A DNA stretch of 64,000 nt from Pseudomonas atagonensis (GCF_011369485.1 NZ_VXCA01000001.1:69454-133453), one strand, 5' to 3'. Positions 35,038 through 44,630 are shown, numbered from the stretch's first letter. Program-made: numbers and translations. Notes: generated by a model not told the origin, from the sequence alone.

Positions 35038-35970
35038 ATGATCCGGCCCCCTCTGCCCCAGGAATCGCCTTTGGCATTGCACATCGACCCGCGCATGAGC
35101 GTACCGGGTGACTTCTCCACGTCGATACCCGGCCTGACGCTGTTTCGTCGCGACCAGCCGGCGCCGCCCACCGTGTGCATGATCGAGCCCAGCCTGATTC
35201 TCGTGGGTCGCGGCGAAAAGCGCTTGTGGGTCGGTGGTGAGGGCTACAGCTATGACCCTTCGCGATTTCTGGTCACGTCGCTGGATCTGCCCGCCAACTC
35301 CGAAGTGATGCTCGCCAGTCCCGAACAGCCCTGTGTCGGCCTCGTACTGAAGCTGGATGTCAGCATGCTTGCCGAGGTCATTACCAAGAGCGGCTTGCCC
35401 GCGAAACGCCAGCCAGCAACGGGTACGGGCGCCGCGATTGGCAGCCTGTCGTCTGCTCTGGAGGACGCGCTCGATCGCCTGCTGGCATTGCTCGATGAAC
35501 CCGAGGCGATCCCGGTTCTGGCGCCGCTGATTCTGCGGGAAATCCACTATCGGCTGCTCCACACCGATCAAGGCCCACGGCTGCGGCAGATCACGGCTGT
35601 CGATGGCCAGGGTTATCGCATCGCCAAGGCCATTGACTGGCTCAAGGTCAACTACACCGACGCCCTGCGCATCGACGATCTGGCCGCGCGTGTGCAGATG
35701 AGCGCGCCGACCTTTCACCATCATTTCCGCCAGCTCACCGGCATGAGTCCGCTGCAGTACCAGAAATGGCTGCGGCTCAACGAAGCACGGCGACTGATGC
35801 TGGTAGAGCGCCTCGATGTGTCGCGGGCGGCGTTTGCGGTCGGCTATGAAAGCCCTTCGCAATTCAGCCGCGAATATGGCCGGCTGTTCGGCACCGCGCC
35901 GAGTCGTGACATCGCCCTCCTGCGCGGGCAGCCATTCGAGGCAGAAGCGCTCGGCAGCGTAGCGAATTAA
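35038..35970 (+). CDS. AraC family transcriptional regulator (YqhC-like)
   Basis: This 310-residue regulator has an AraC_N cupin-like domain (25-180) with IEPSLILVGRGEKRLWVGG and a C-terminal pair of HTH motifs (about 200-295) with IDDLAARVQMSAPTFHHHFR and AFAVGYESPSQFSREYGR. The layout is that of YqhC, which activates aldehyde reductases. AGGAGTGA precedes the ATG. It lies between the MFS exporter (divergent) and the iorAB operon (same strand, 87 bp on) and may control both. Confidence 0.85.
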   Translation: MIRPPLPQESPLALHIDPRMSVPGDFSTSIPGLTLFRRDQPAPPTVCMIEPSLILVGRGEKRLWVGGEGYSYDPSRFLVTSLDLPANSEVMLASPEQPCVGLVLKLDVSMLAEVITKSGLPAKRQPATGTGAAIGSLSSALEDALDRLLALLDEPEAIPVLAPLILREIHYRLLHTDQGPRLRQITAVDGQGYRIAKAIDWLKVNYTDALRIDDLAARVQMSAPTFHHHFRQLTGMSPLQYQKWLRLNEARRLMLVERLDVSRAAFAVGYESPSQFSREYGRLFGTAPSRDIALLRGQPFEAEALGSVAN

Positions 35971-36057
35971 ATAAACAACCAGCTTCACCGGTGATGCGCC
36001 TCGCCGCCTGTCACCGCTCATAACAATGCACGTCAACCGATGATCAGCGGGTGAATC

Positions 36058-36513
36058 ATGGAACTACGAATCAACCAGAAGACCTATCAGGTCGATGCCG
36101 ACGCCGATACGCCCTTGTTGTGGGTGATCCGCGATGATCTGGGCATGACCGGCACCAAGTACGGCTGCGGGCTAGCGCAATGCGGCGCCTGCTCGGTGCT
36201 GGTGGACGGCAACGTCGTGCGCTCGTGCGTCACGCCGGTGGCGGGTGTGGTTGGCCGCGAGGTCACCACCATTGAAGCCATCGAAAGCGATGACGTGGGC
36301 AAACGAGTCGTCTCGACCTGGGTCGATCTGCAGGTCGCCCAGTGCGGCTACTGCCAGTCCGGGCAGGTGATGGCCGCCACCGCATTGCTCAAGCAAAACC
36401 CCAAACCGAGTGATGCGCAGATCGAGGCCGCGATGGTCAATCTGTGCCGCTGCGGGACTTACAACGCCATCCATGCCGCCGTGCATGAGCTTGCCGGTAA
36501 GGGAGAAGCGTGA
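36058..36513 (+). CDS. iorA: (2Fe-2S) small subunit of molybdenum hydroxylase (IorA-like)
   Basis: A 151-residue iron-sulfur subunit with both 2Fe-2S clusters: the plant-type site with Cys37, Cys42, Cys45 and Cys57, and the hydroxylase-type site CGYC (96-99) with Cys130 and Cys132. It passes electrons from the molybdenum subunit to the cytochrome subunit encoded downstream. Its stop overlaps the start of the large subunit. It has no signal of its own and would be carried across the membrane by the Tat signal of its partner. Confidence 0.9.
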   Translation: MELRINQKTYQVDADADTPLLWVIRDDLGMTGTKYGCGLAQCGACSVLVDGNVVRSCVTPVAGVVGREVTTIEAIESDDVGKRVVSTWVDLQVAQCGYCQSGQVMAATALLKQNPKPSDAQIEAAMVNLCRCGTYNAIHAAVHELAGKGEA

Positions 36514-38762
36514 TGAACGTTCGAATCGACCCTTCACTGCAAGCCTCAGCACTGGATCTGCACGAACCGATCAATGTTTCGCGCAGACGTTTCCTGACCG
36601 GGACCGCCGTCGGCGCGCTGGTCCTCGGCTTCGGTCTGCCGCTGGGTACGACGCGCGTACAAGCTGCTGCTTCTGCGACTGCCGAGCGTGGCACCCAAGT
36701 CCCCGCGTTCCTGGAGATCCGCCCGGACAACCGCGTGCGTCTGCTCTGCCCGTTCATGGAAGGCGGACAAGGCACGTTCACCGCCATGTCGCAGATTGTC
36801 GGTGAAGAACTGGATGCCGACCCGGCGACCTTTCTGGTCGAAGCCGCCCCGCCCGGTGAAGCCTATGTGGTAATGGAAAACGGTATGCGCATCACCGGCG
36901 GCAGCATGTCGGTACGCATGAGTTACCCGGTCATGCGCCGCCTCGGTGCCCTTGCCCGCGCCATGCTGTTGCAGGCGGGCGCGCAGCAACTTGGCGTGCC
37001 GGTGAGCGAGTTGAGCACCGAGCCAGGCAAGGTCGTGCATGCCAAGTCCGGGCGCTCGTTGGCCTACGGTGAACTGGCCGAACGGGCGATGGATCTGCCG
37101 GTTCCCGATCCGGCCTCTGTGCGACTGCGTGATCCAAGCCAGTTCCGCTGGATCGGCAAACCGGTAAAACGCCTCGATGCCTACGACAAATCCACAGGCA
37201 AGGCGCTGTACAGCATTGATCTGAAGGTTGACGACATGCTGCATGCCGCCGTGCAACATGCCCCACGTTTGGGGATGACGGTCGGCAACCTGCGCAACGA
37301 AGATCAGGTCAAGGCCATGAAAGGCGTGCATTCCGTGCATCGCCTGCCGGGTGCTGTGGCGGTGGTCGCCGAGCGCTGGTGGCACGCCAAACGTGCCGTC
37401 GAGGCGATCCAGGTTGACTGGCAAGAACCAACGGCTGACAGCAAAGTGCGGCCGATGCCCGCCGACTTTTCCAGCGATGCCTGGTTCAAGCGCCTCGCCG
37501 AAGACAAAGGCCCGGCCAAAGATGATGAAAACGAAGGCGACGTGGCTGCGATGCTCAAGGGAAGCAAAACCCTGATCGATGCCACTTACCACAACCAGTA
37601 TTTGAACCACGGCCAACTGGAGCCTCCGTCGGCATTGGCCCGATTCAATCCGGACGGTTCGCTGGAAGTCTGGCTGCCGAATCAGGCGCCGGACATGTTC
37701 CGTGCCGACATCGCCAAACGCACGGGCCTCGATCTTTCGCGCATCACCTTGCACTCACCGCTGCTGGGAGGGTTCTTCGGCCGGCATTTTCTCTACGACT
37801 CGGCCAGTCCCTACCCTCAGGCGATCACGCTGGCAAAAGCGGTTGGCCGTCCGGTCAAACTGATCTGGAGTCGCGAAGAAGAGTTCCTGCGTGATGTGCT
37901 CCGTCCGGTTGCCGCAGTGAATTTCCGTGGCGCTCTGGACGCCGACGGCTGGCCGCTGGCAATCGAAGCGATCAGTGCCACCGAAGGCCCGACCGAAGCC
38001 CTCGCCGGCAAGCAAGGTGAAAAGCTCGACCCGACTGCGCTTGAAGGCTTGTCGGGCAAGTCCTATGCGATCCCCAACAAACGCATCGCGCAGATCTACG
38101 TCAAAGGCCCGGCCATGCTCGGTTACTGGCGCTCGGTGGGTAATTCGCTCAACGACTTCTTCTATGAATCGTTCCTCGATGAACTGGCCGACAAGGGCGG
38201 CAAAGACCCATTCGAGCTGCGCCTGCATTTGCTGCGTGACAACAAACGCCTGACCACGCTGCTGCAAGCGGTGGGTGAACTGTCCGGAGGCTGGAAGCGC
38301 GGGCCGTTTACCGCCGAGGATGGCAGCAAACGTGCACGCGGCGTGGCCATGGCTTCGCCGTTCGGTACGGAGACGGCGGTGATCGCCGAGGTCTCCATCG
38401 AGAACGGCCAGGTCAAGGTGCATGACATCTGGCAAGCGATTGATCCGGGCAGCATCGTCAACCCGGCGATTGTCGAGGCTCAGGTGAACGGCGCCGTGGC
38501 GTTGGGACTGTCGCAGACATTGGTGGAAGAAGCCGTGTGGGTGGATGGCAAACCCCGGGCGCGCAACTACGACTTGTATCCGATCCTGCCGCCTGCGCGG
38601 ATGGCACGGGTTCATGTGCGTGTGGTCGAGAGCGGGGAAAAAATGGGTGGCATCGGTGAACCGCCGTTGCCTGCCGTCGCGCCTGCTGTCGCCAATGCGG
38701 TGGCAACGCTGACCGGGCAGCGAGTACGCAGCCTGCCCCTGAGCCGACACACCTTCACTTGA
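36513..38762 (+). CDS. iorB: Molybdopterin-binding large subunit, isoquinoline 1-oxidoreductase/aldehyde oxidase type
   Basis: The 749-residue protein has a Tat signal (SRRRFLTG at 23-30, then a hydrophobic stretch) and two xanthine-dehydrogenase-type Mo-binding regions, with GGFFGRHFLYD and, near the C-terminus, the GGIGEPPLPA motif whose Glu is the base in Mo hydroxylases. It is the IorB-type large subunit, which hydroxylates N-heterocycles or oxidises aldehydes in the periplasm. The ATG at 36513 is seven bases after GGGAG; a GTG one codon earlier is possible. The true substrate is unknown. Confidence 0.9.
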   Translation: MNVRIDPSLQASALDLHEPINVSRRRFLTGTAVGALVLGFGLPLGTTRVQAAASATAERGTQVPAFLEIRPDNRVRLLCPFMEGGQGTFTAMSQIVGEELDADPATFLVEAAPPGEAYVVMENGMRITGGSMSVRMSYPVMRRLGALARAMLLQAGAQQLGVPVSELSTEPGKVVHAKSGRSLAYGELAERAMDLPVPDPASVRLRDPSQFRWIGKPVKRLDAYDKSTGKALYSIDLKVDDMLHAAVQHAPRLGMTVGNLRNEDQVKAMKGVHSVHRLPGAVAVVAERWWHAKRAVEAIQVDWQEPTADSKVRPMPADFSSDAWFKRLAEDKGPAKDDENEGDVAAMLKGSKTLIDATYHNQYLNHGQLEPPSALARFNPDGSLEVWLPNQAPDMFRADIAKRTGLDLSRITLHSPLLGGFFGRHFLYDSASPYPQAITLAKAVGRPVKLIWSREEEFLRDVLRPVAAVNFRGALDADGWPLAIEAISATEGPTEALAGKQGEKLDPTALEGLSGKSYAIPNKRIAQIYVKGPAMLGYWRSVGNSLNDFFYESFLDELADKGGKDPFELRLHLLRDNKRLTTLLQAVGELSGGWKRGPFTAEDGSKRARGVAMASPFGTETAVIAEVSIENGQVKVHDIWQAIDPGSIVNPAIVEAQVNGAVALGLSQTLVEEAVWVDGKPRARNYDLYPILPPARMARVHVRVVESGEKMGGIGEPPLPAVAPAVANAVATLTGQRVRSLPLSRHTFT

Positions 38763-38779
38763 TCAGCGCCGGAGCGTTC

Positions 38780-40132
38780 ATGAATAACAGCCGATTCGCA
38801 AGAACCGCTGGCTGGCTGGCCGTGCCGTGTCTGGTCGCGGCAGGCCTGCTGGCCTGGTATGTCACCCGCGAGCCCGTCTCGCGCCTGGAAAACCATCAGA
38901 TCGCCGTGGCCGACATCGACCCGGCATTGGTCGCTCGGGGCGAATACGTCGCCAGGTTGAGTGATTGCGTGGCCTGTCACAGCGTGCCGGGCGGAGCACC
39001 GTTCGCCGGTGGCCTGGAAATGGCCACGCCGCTGGGCGCGATCCATGCGACCAATATCACCCCGGACACGGAAACCGGCATCGGCCACTACAGCCTGGCG
39101 GACTTCGACCGGGCGGTGCGTCACGGTGTGGCGCCCGACAGTCGCCGTTTATACCCGGCGATGCCCTACCCGTCCTACGCCAAGCTCAGTGATGACGACG
39201 TACGAGCGCTGTATGCGTTCTTCATGAAAGGCGTGGCGCCAGTCAAACAGGCGAACATCCCCAGTGCGATTCCGTTCCCGCTGAACCTGCGCTGGCCGAT
39301 TGCACTGTGGAACGGTGTGTTTGTCGACGCCGAGCCCTACGCAGCCAAACCGTCGCAGGATGAACGGTGGAACCGTGGCGCTTACCTTGTTCAGGGCGCC
39401 GGGCATTGCGGCAGTTGCCACACGCCGCGCAGCCTGGCTTTCAACGAGAAGGCACTGGATGAGTCCGGCAAGCCATATCTCGCCGGCGCCCTGCTTGATG
39501 GCTGGTACGCACCGAGCCTGCGCGATGACCACAACACCGGGTTGGGCCGTTGGAGTGAGCAAGAAATCGTGCAGTTCCTCAAGACCGGGCGCAACCAACA
39601 TGCGGTGGTCTACGGCTCGATGACCGAGGCGTTCAACAACTCCACGCAGTTTATGAACGATGACGATCTGACCTCGATTGCGCATTACCTGAAGTCGCTT
39701 CCCGGGGATCGCGAACGTGATGGTACGCCTTGGCAGTATCAAGCAGTTTCGGCAGCGGAACGTCTGGACTCGCCCGGTGCGCATACCTATGTGACGCGCT
39801 GTGCGTCGTGCCACGGCCTGGACGGCAAGGGTCAAGCGCAATGGATGCCGCCGCTGGCCGGCGCGACTTCGGCACTGGCCAAGGAAAGCGCCTCGGCGAT
39901 CAACATTACCCTGAACGGTTCGCAACGCGTGGTGGCGGCCGGCGTGCCGGATTCCTATCGCATGCCGGCCTTCCGTGAGCAGCTGTCGGATCAGCAGATC
40001 GCCGAAGTACTGACCTTCATGCGTAGCACCTGGGGTAATCAGGGCGGTGCTGTTGATGCACAGACGGTGGGCAAACTGCGTGAACACACCGATCCGGCCA
40101 GCAGCAGCCCGATCATTCTGCAGATGCGCTAG
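38780..40132 (+). CDS. Triheme c-type cytochrome subunit
   Basis: The 450-residue protein has an N-terminal membrane anchor (12-27) and three heme-binding motifs, CVACH (63-67), CGSCH (210-214) and CASCH (341-345). It is the membrane-bound cytochrome subunit typical of periplasmic aldehyde, alcohol and gluconate dehydrogenases, and hands electrons to ubiquinone. A GGAG site lies five bases before the ATG at 38780. It follows iorB after 17 bp. Confidence 0.9.
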   Translation: MNNSRFARTAGWLAVPCLVAAGLLAWYVTREPVSRLENHQIAVADIDPALVARGEYVARLSDCVACHSVPGGAPFAGGLEMATPLGAIHATNITPDTETGIGHYSLADFDRAVRHGVAPDSRRLYPAMPYPSYAKLSDDDVRALYAFFMKGVAPVKQANIPSAIPFPLNLRWPIALWNGVFVDAEPYAAKPSQDERWNRGAYLVQGAGHCGSCHTPRSLAFNEKALDESGKPYLAGALLDGWYAPSLRDDHNTGLGRWSEQEIVQFLKTGRNQHAVVYGSMTEAFNNSTQFMNDDDLTSIAHYLKSLPGDRERDGTPWQYQAVSAAERLDSPGAHTYVTRCASCHGLDGKGQAQWMPPLAGATSALAKESASAINITLNGSQRVVAAGVPDSYRMPAFREQLSDQQIAEVLTFMRSTWGNQGGAVDAQTVGKLREHTDPASSSPIILQMR

Positions 40133-40143
40133 AGGAGAACCTG

Positions 40144-41166
40144 ATGGAAAGCATCGACTTGCTGGTCCTGCGCACGGCGCGGGACTGGCTCGCCGCCGGC
40201 GAGCGTGTGTTGCTCGCCACGGTGGCGCGTACCTGGGGTTCTTCGCCCCGCCCGACGGGGTCGATGATGGCCTTGCGTGACGACGGTCGCGTGGTGGGCA
40301 GCGTGTCCGGCGGCTGCATCGAGGACGACCTGATCCATCGTTACACCACGGCCCATGGCGGCAGCGTTTTTTGCGACAGCGCGCCGCAAGTGGTGCGCTA
40401 TGGCGTCAGCGCCGATGAAGCGCATCGCTTCGGCTTGCCCTGCGGTGGCACGCTTGAACTGATCCTTGAGTTCAACCCGGCGTGGCAGTCACTCGATGAC
40501 CTGCTGACGCAACTGGACGCCGGGCTACTGGTTCGCCGTCACCTGACGCTGGAGCGCGGTCATGTCATGCTTGAACCGACCGCGACGCCGGAACAGTTCA
40601 GCTTCGATGGCGCACAGATGATCAACACCTTGGGGCCGGGCTATCGGATGCTGATGATCGGCGCCGGTGCGCTGGCCGAGTATCTGGCCACTATGGCGTT
40701 GTTCAACGGTTTCAAGGTGGCGGTGTGCGATCCGCGTCCTGAGTACATCGAGACCTGGACGGTGGATGGCGTGGAGCAGATTGTCGGCATGCCGGACGAC
40801 GTGGTCCGCGACTTCGCGGTCGACCTGCGCACCTGCATTGTCGCCTTGAGTCATGACCCCAAACTCGACGATCTGGCCTTGCTCGAAGCACTCCACAGCC
40901 CGGCGTTTTACATCGGCGCCATCGGCTCGCGGCGCAACAGCCAACTGCGCCGCGAACGGCTGCTTGAGCATTTTGGTGAGACCCATGAATCACTTCAGCG
41001 TCTGCGAGGGCCGATTGGCATTTACATCGGCAGTAAGACACCTGCGGAAATCGCCGTGAGCGTGATGGCCGAGATTCTTGCGGCCAAGAATGGTGCGAGC
41101 TTGCCGCGCAGGTTCAGCGTCGCCCAAGCTAAACATTCCATTGAGTCTGTGGCCTCATCCTCGTAG
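40144..41166 (+). CDS. XdhC family molybdenum cofactor insertion/maturation protein
   Basis: A 340-residue XdhC/CoxI-like protein: an N-terminal XdhC domain with RTWGSSPRPTGSMMAL and VSGGCIEDDL, then an NAD(P)-binding Rossmann domain with MIGAGALAEYLATMA and ALSHDPKLDDLALLEAL, and the ending IGSKTPAEIAVSVMAEILAA. These proteins bind molybdenum cofactor, help sulfurate it and insert it into molybdenum hydroxylases. It is the last gene of the iorAB-cytochrome operon (11-bp gap after AGGAG) and certainly serves IorB. Confidence 0.9.
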   Translation: MESIDLLVLRTARDWLAAGERVLLATVARTWGSSPRPTGSMMALRDDGRVVGSVSGGCIEDDLIHRYTTAHGGSVFCDSAPQVVRYGVSADEAHRFGLPCGGTLELILEFNPAWQSLDDLLTQLDAGLLVRRHLTLERGHVMLEPTATPEQFSFDGAQMINTLGPGYRMLMIGAGALAEYLATMALFNGFKVAVCDPRPEYIETWTVDGVEQIVGMPDDVVRDFAVDLRTCIVALSHDPKLDDLALLEALHSPAFYIGAIGSRRNSQLRRERLLEHFGETHESLQRLRGPIGIYIGSKTPAEIAVSVMAEILAAKNGASLPRRFSVAQAKHSIESVASSS

Positions 41167-41209
41167 CGCGATGTCTGGCTGCCGATGCTCGGTGCACGGC
41201 TGGCGAATG

Positions 41210-41470
41210 TCAGTAAATATCGATGCCGGCGGTCGTCACCGAAAGCCGCGCGGCGAGTTCGGTCGGCGGCAGAGGATCATCGGTGATCAGGTGCTCAAGC
41301 GCCGCGACATCAGTTTGATTAATGCCCAGCGCCACGCCCAGATTGCTGGCCGCTTTGCGTGTGAGGATGGCGATCTGTTGCAGTTGTTGGCCAACAGGAT
41401 CGGTAGCGATCTGCAGGTTGCGCAGGTCTTCAACCGACACTTGTTCGGAGGCTGGCGTTTGTTCAGGCAT
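41210..41470 (-). pseudogene. Truncated MarR-family regulator
   Basis: The open frame gives 86 residues: an N-terminal helix (LQQIAILTRKAASNLGVALG), then INQTDVAALEHLITDDPLPP and TELAARLSVTTAGI, the first part of the MarR winged HTH. It stops at IDIY inside the recognition helix. Normal MarR proteins have about 140-160 residues and go on with the wing and dimerisation helix, which no frame supplies downstream. It thus lacks DNA-binding and dimer parts and is probably a dead gene, convergent with xdhC. The start at 41470 has no good Shine-Dalgarno site. Confidence 0.65.
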
Positions 41471-41692
41471 GGGAATTCAAAGGCTCATTTCGGCAAGGAA
41501 GGCACGTCAGCATTTAGCTAACTTGCTTAGCTAGTTTTATTGGGCGCCGTCGCATTACCAAGTTCGGAGTTCTCGCGAAGAAGCTTGCTCGTTAACACTT
41601 TTGATAAGCGAGACCCACCGCGACATACTTGGACAAATCCCGGTGAAAGGCTGGTTTGCCTGATCCGCCACACGTTACCAAAGGAGGCTCGA

Positions 41693-41902
41693 ATGCCGAA
41701 GAAACAGCCGGCCAGTCAGGAGCCTGCGAGCGCCGCAGATATCGAGCGTGCCATTCAGGCGTTGAACAAAATGGCCGAACGCCTGTGGGGGGATGATCGA
41801 GAAGCCGAGGCCAAAGCGCTTCTCGATGCCTTGGATGCCTTGAACCGGGCACTGGACAGGATCCGGATTGGCGAGAGTCGCAGGGTCGTCACCCTGCATT
41901 AG
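41693..41902 (+). CDS. Small conserved hypothetical protein (69 residues)
   Basis: A strong AAAGGAGG site stands five bases before the ATG at 41693. The product is largely helical and highly charged, with a lysine-rich start (MPKKQPASQEPASAADIERA) and a long amphipathic helix (about 22-60, RLWGDDREAEAKALLDALDA). There is no signal or membrane part. I do not recognise the family. The clear start site makes it a real gene. It converges on the cupin gene with six bases between the stops. Confidence 0.6.
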   Translation: MPKKQPASQEPASAADIERAIQALNKMAERLWGDDREAEAKALLDALDALNRALDRIRIGESRRVVTLH

Positions 41903-41908
41903 GATGGG

Positions 41909-42322
41909 CTACGGCTTGAGGATCAACAATGGCTCGCCCTTCTTGACGATGTAAGTCGCCAGCTCCGAGCCTTTGTCCTCGCCGATATTTTTCGCGACAT
42001 GCGCCACGCCCGCCGGGATGAACAGCGAATCCCCGGCCTTGAGCGTTACGGGCGCCCTGCCCTGCAATTGATATTCGAAGGTGCCGCTGATCACGTAGGC
42101 GACTTCCACGCCCGGATGTGCGTGCCGGGGCGAAGTCACGCCCGGTTCGAAATCGACCCGCGCTTGAATCACTTCACGGTCACCGGCGCCGAGATCCTGA
42201 CGAACCAGATCCGTGCGGCTCAGGCCTTGTTGCCAGCTCTTGGGCTGAGTGTCGGCGGCGTGTGCGATGCCGATCATGCAAGCGAATACAGTGGCGGATG
42301 CCAGAAATAGTGGACGGCGCAT
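41909..42322 (-). CDS. Exported cupin domain protein
   Basis: The 137-residue protein has a signal peptide (1-22, AHA-AD) and one cupin domain (about 40-130) with both motifs: GVTSPRHAHPGVEVAYVISG (metal-binding His, His and Glu) and PAGVAHVAKNI (final His). It is a small periplasmic cupin of unknown substrate. It stands alone between a convergent small gene and a 160-bp gap. Confidence 0.8.
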   Translation of the reverse strand: MRRPLFLASATVFACMIGIAHAADTQPKSWQQGLSRTDLVRQDLGAGDREVIQARVDFEPGVTSPRHAHPGVEVAYVISGTFEYQLQGRAPVTLKAGDSLFIPAGVAHVAKNIGEDKGSELATYIVKKGEPLLILKP

Positions 42323-42486
42323 GGTGTTGCCCTCTCTAACGTAGTGGTGGGGAGGCCTCTACGTTGAGTGCGGCATGTATGAGGAATGTGTCGGTTTCGA
42401 GGAGTTGGGTATATCCGTGTGTCAGTGGCCGGGATGGATACACGTCAATACAAATGCGCGCCCTCACCACAGTTTTTATGGGTGCG

Positions 42487-43389
42487 TCAGAGCGCCAGCA
42501 GCCACGAGCGTAACGCGACGATTTTCTTTGAGTCTGCGGTTTCGTGTGGCGTTACCAGATAGAACCCCAGGTCATCCTTGAGCCGCAGATCGAACGGCGC
42601 CACCAATCGCCCCGCGCGCAAATCATCGTCGACATAGGTCGAACGCCCGATGCACACGCCCTGCCCGTCGATCGCCGCCTGCACAGCCATCATCGCCAGG
42701 TCGAAGGTCAACCGTGGCCCTTGGGCCAATTGTGCAGACTCGCCCGCCGCGCTGAGCCAGGTGTTCCAGTCACTGGCGGTCATGCCGCTGACTTGCAGCA
42801 TCGTCTGGTTGAGCAGATCCGCGGGCGTGCTTATGGTCCCGGATACCGCGAGCAGCGCCGGGCTGCACACCGGAAAGATCTCGTCGGACATCAAAAAGTC
42901 GGCACGCAAACCCTTCCAGTCGCCGCGTCCATATCGGATCGCTGCGTCGATCCCGCCCTTGCGAAAATCCACCAGATCGGTGGAAGCGCTGACCCGCACA
43001 TCGATATCGGGAAATGCCCGCTGAAACGCTGGCAGGCGCGGCAATAACCACTTGGACGCCACTGACACCAACGTGCTGATGGTCAGGACGCTGTGGCTGC
43101 GCGACTCGAGCAGTTGCTCCGTCGAACGACGCAGTTCAAGGAACGCCGCTCGAATGCCGGGCAAATACGCCTGGCCATCCTCGCTCAGCGCCAATCCGTC
43201 CTTGAGCCGCAGAAACAGGGATACGCCCAACTCCTCTTCGAGCCGGCGAATCTGGTGACTGATCGCGGTTTGCGTGACGTTCAGCTCTTCAGCCGCCTGG
43301 GTGAAGCTCATGTGCCGTGCGGCGGCTTCAAAAGCTCTCAAGCCGTTGAGTGAGGGAAGTCTGCTGGCCATAGGGCAATCGTTGCTCAT
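42487..43389 (-). CDS. LysR family regulator, GcvA-like
   Basis: The 300-residue regulator begins with the GcvA-type opening LPSLNGLRAFEAAARHMSFT and the HTH AAEELNVTQTAISHQIRRLE, followed by a binding domain with RFPDIDVRVSAS-like features (FPDIDVRVSASTDLVDF). Starts at 43389 and 43371 (MASRLPS) are both possible; neither has a good Shine-Dalgarno site. It is divergent from a glutathione S-transferase gene over about 90 bp and probably regulates it. Confidence 0.85.
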   Translation of the reverse strand: MSNDCPMASRLPSLNGLRAFEAAARHMSFTQAAEELNVTQTAISHQIRRLEEELGVSLFLRLKDGLALSEDGQAYLPGIRAAFLELRRSTEQLLESRSHSVLTISTLVSVASKWLLPRLPAFQRAFPDIDVRVSASTDLVDFRKGGIDAAIRYGRGDWKGLRADFLMSDEIFPVCSPALLAVSGTISTPADLLNQTMLQVSGMTASDWNTWLSAAGESAQLAQGPRLTFDLAMMAVQAAIDGQGVCIGRSTYVDDDLRAGRLVAPFDLRLKDDLGFYLVTPHETADSKKIVALRSWLLAL

Positions 43390-43482
43390 GAGATTTTGTC
43401 ATACGCTATCACCGGAAATGACCTTTGCGAAGTCCGGTCGCGGCGGCGGATTCTCAAGCTTTCTCACTTTAAGGAAGCACCA

Positions 43483-44094
43483 ATGAAACTGTATTTCGCG
43501 CCGATGACTTGTTCCCTGTCCCCGCACATTGTGTTGCGGGAACTGGGCCTGCCGTTCGAACTGGTTCGCGTGAATAACCAGAGCAAACGCACCGCCGACG
43601 GCCGTGATTTTCGCGAGATCAATCCCAAGGGTTACGTCGCAGCGCTGGTACTGGAGAACGGTGAAGTGCTCACGGAAGGCCCGGCGATTCTGCAGTTCCT
43701 CGCCGATCAGGTGCCCGGCAACTCGCTCGCGCCGGCCAATGGCACCTGGCAACGCACACGTTTGCAGGAGCATCTGAATTTCATCAGCTCGGAAATCCAT
43801 GGCGCCAGCGCACCGCTGTTCAATACGCAAATTCCGCCAACGATCAAAGCGATTTTCAGGGAAAAACTGTTCAATCGCCTGGACTACCTGAACCACACGC
43901 TCGCGGATCAGGACTATTTGATGGGAACGTTCGGTGTGGCCGATGCCTACCTGTTTACCGTGCTGACGTGGCTGCCGACGTTCAACATCGAGCTGAACGA
44001 CTGGCCAGCACTGGCCGCCTATCAGCACCGCGTCGCCACCCGCACCAGCGTACTTTCTGCCCTCGCGGCAGAAGCGGCGACGCAACCGGTGTGA
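43483..44094 (+). CDS. Glutathione S-transferase family protein
   Basis: This 203-residue GST resembles bacterial beta-class GstA. The N-terminal thioredoxin-like domain (1-80) has MKLYFAPMTCSLSPHIVLRE with the cysteine at residue 10, and EVLTEGPAILQFLAD forms the glutathione-contacting cis-Pro/ESxAI-like region. The helical C-terminal domain has DYLMGTFGVADAYLFTVLTW. The ATG at 43483 follows AAGGAA. It is divergent from the GcvA-like LysR gene. Confidence 0.88.
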   Translation: MKLYFAPMTCSLSPHIVLRELGLPFELVRVNNQSKRTADGRDFREINPKGYVAALVLENGEVLTEGPAILQFLADQVPGNSLAPANGTWQRTRLQEHLNFISSEIHGASAPLFNTQIPPTIKAIFREKLFNRLDYLNHTLADQDYLMGTFGVADAYLFTVLTWLPTFNIELNDWPALAAYQHRVATRTSVLSALAAEAATQPV

Positions 44095-44233
44095 GTAATC
44101 GTCAGGTCATCTTTGTCGGGCGATCATTTACCCGTGCGCTCGGCGTCAAATGGAACCGTTTGGCCAAACGGGCCATGTCCCGGTCGAATCTGTAAACTGG
44201 CGCGATCTTTACTCGCTCAATCGAAGGATCACC

Positions 44234-44614
44234 ATGGCCAATCAAGACATCATCTTCACGCCCGACCTGGATGCGGACTCCATTTCTTCCGACGTCACCA
44301 CATTTGGCGGGATCATGGTTTCCACGCAAATCCCGACCCGCGCCGATGGCAGCCTGGAACTGGGCGACATCACCCTGCAGAGCGAATGCACGCTGCAAGC
44401 CCTCAAAGTCGCACTGGAGCGCGCCGGCAGTTCGATGGATCGCGTCATGCACCTGACCATCTACCTGACCGACATGGCCGATCGCGCCGCATTCAACGAA
44501 GTCTACAAACGCTACTTCGCCAAGCCGTGGCCTGTGCGTGCAGCGGTCGGCGTTGCTTCTCTGGCCGTTGAAGGCATGCGCGTCGAAGTGACCGCGATGG
44601 CCGCCAAAGCCTGA
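44234..44614 (+). CDS. RidA family protein
   Basis: A 126-residue RidA/YjgF-type protein. The fold is recognisable from the ending AAVGVASLAVEGMRVEVTAMA and the YLTDMADRAAFNEVYKRYF segment. RidA proteins hydrolyse reactive enamine/imine intermediates. The arginine that is essential in RidA (R-x-x-x-x-V) appears as V-R-A-A-V-G here (residues PVRAAVG), so it is conserved. GAAGGATC precedes the ATG. A second, divergent RidA-like gene is at 58369. Confidence 0.82.
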   Translation: MANQDIIFTPDLDADSISSDVTTFGGIMVSTQIPTRADGSLELGDITLQSECTLQALKVALERAGSSMDRVMHLTIYLTDMADRAAFNEVYKRYFAKPWPVRAAVGVASLAVEGMRVEVTAMAAKA

Positions 44615-44630
44615 TTCGACGGGGTAAATC

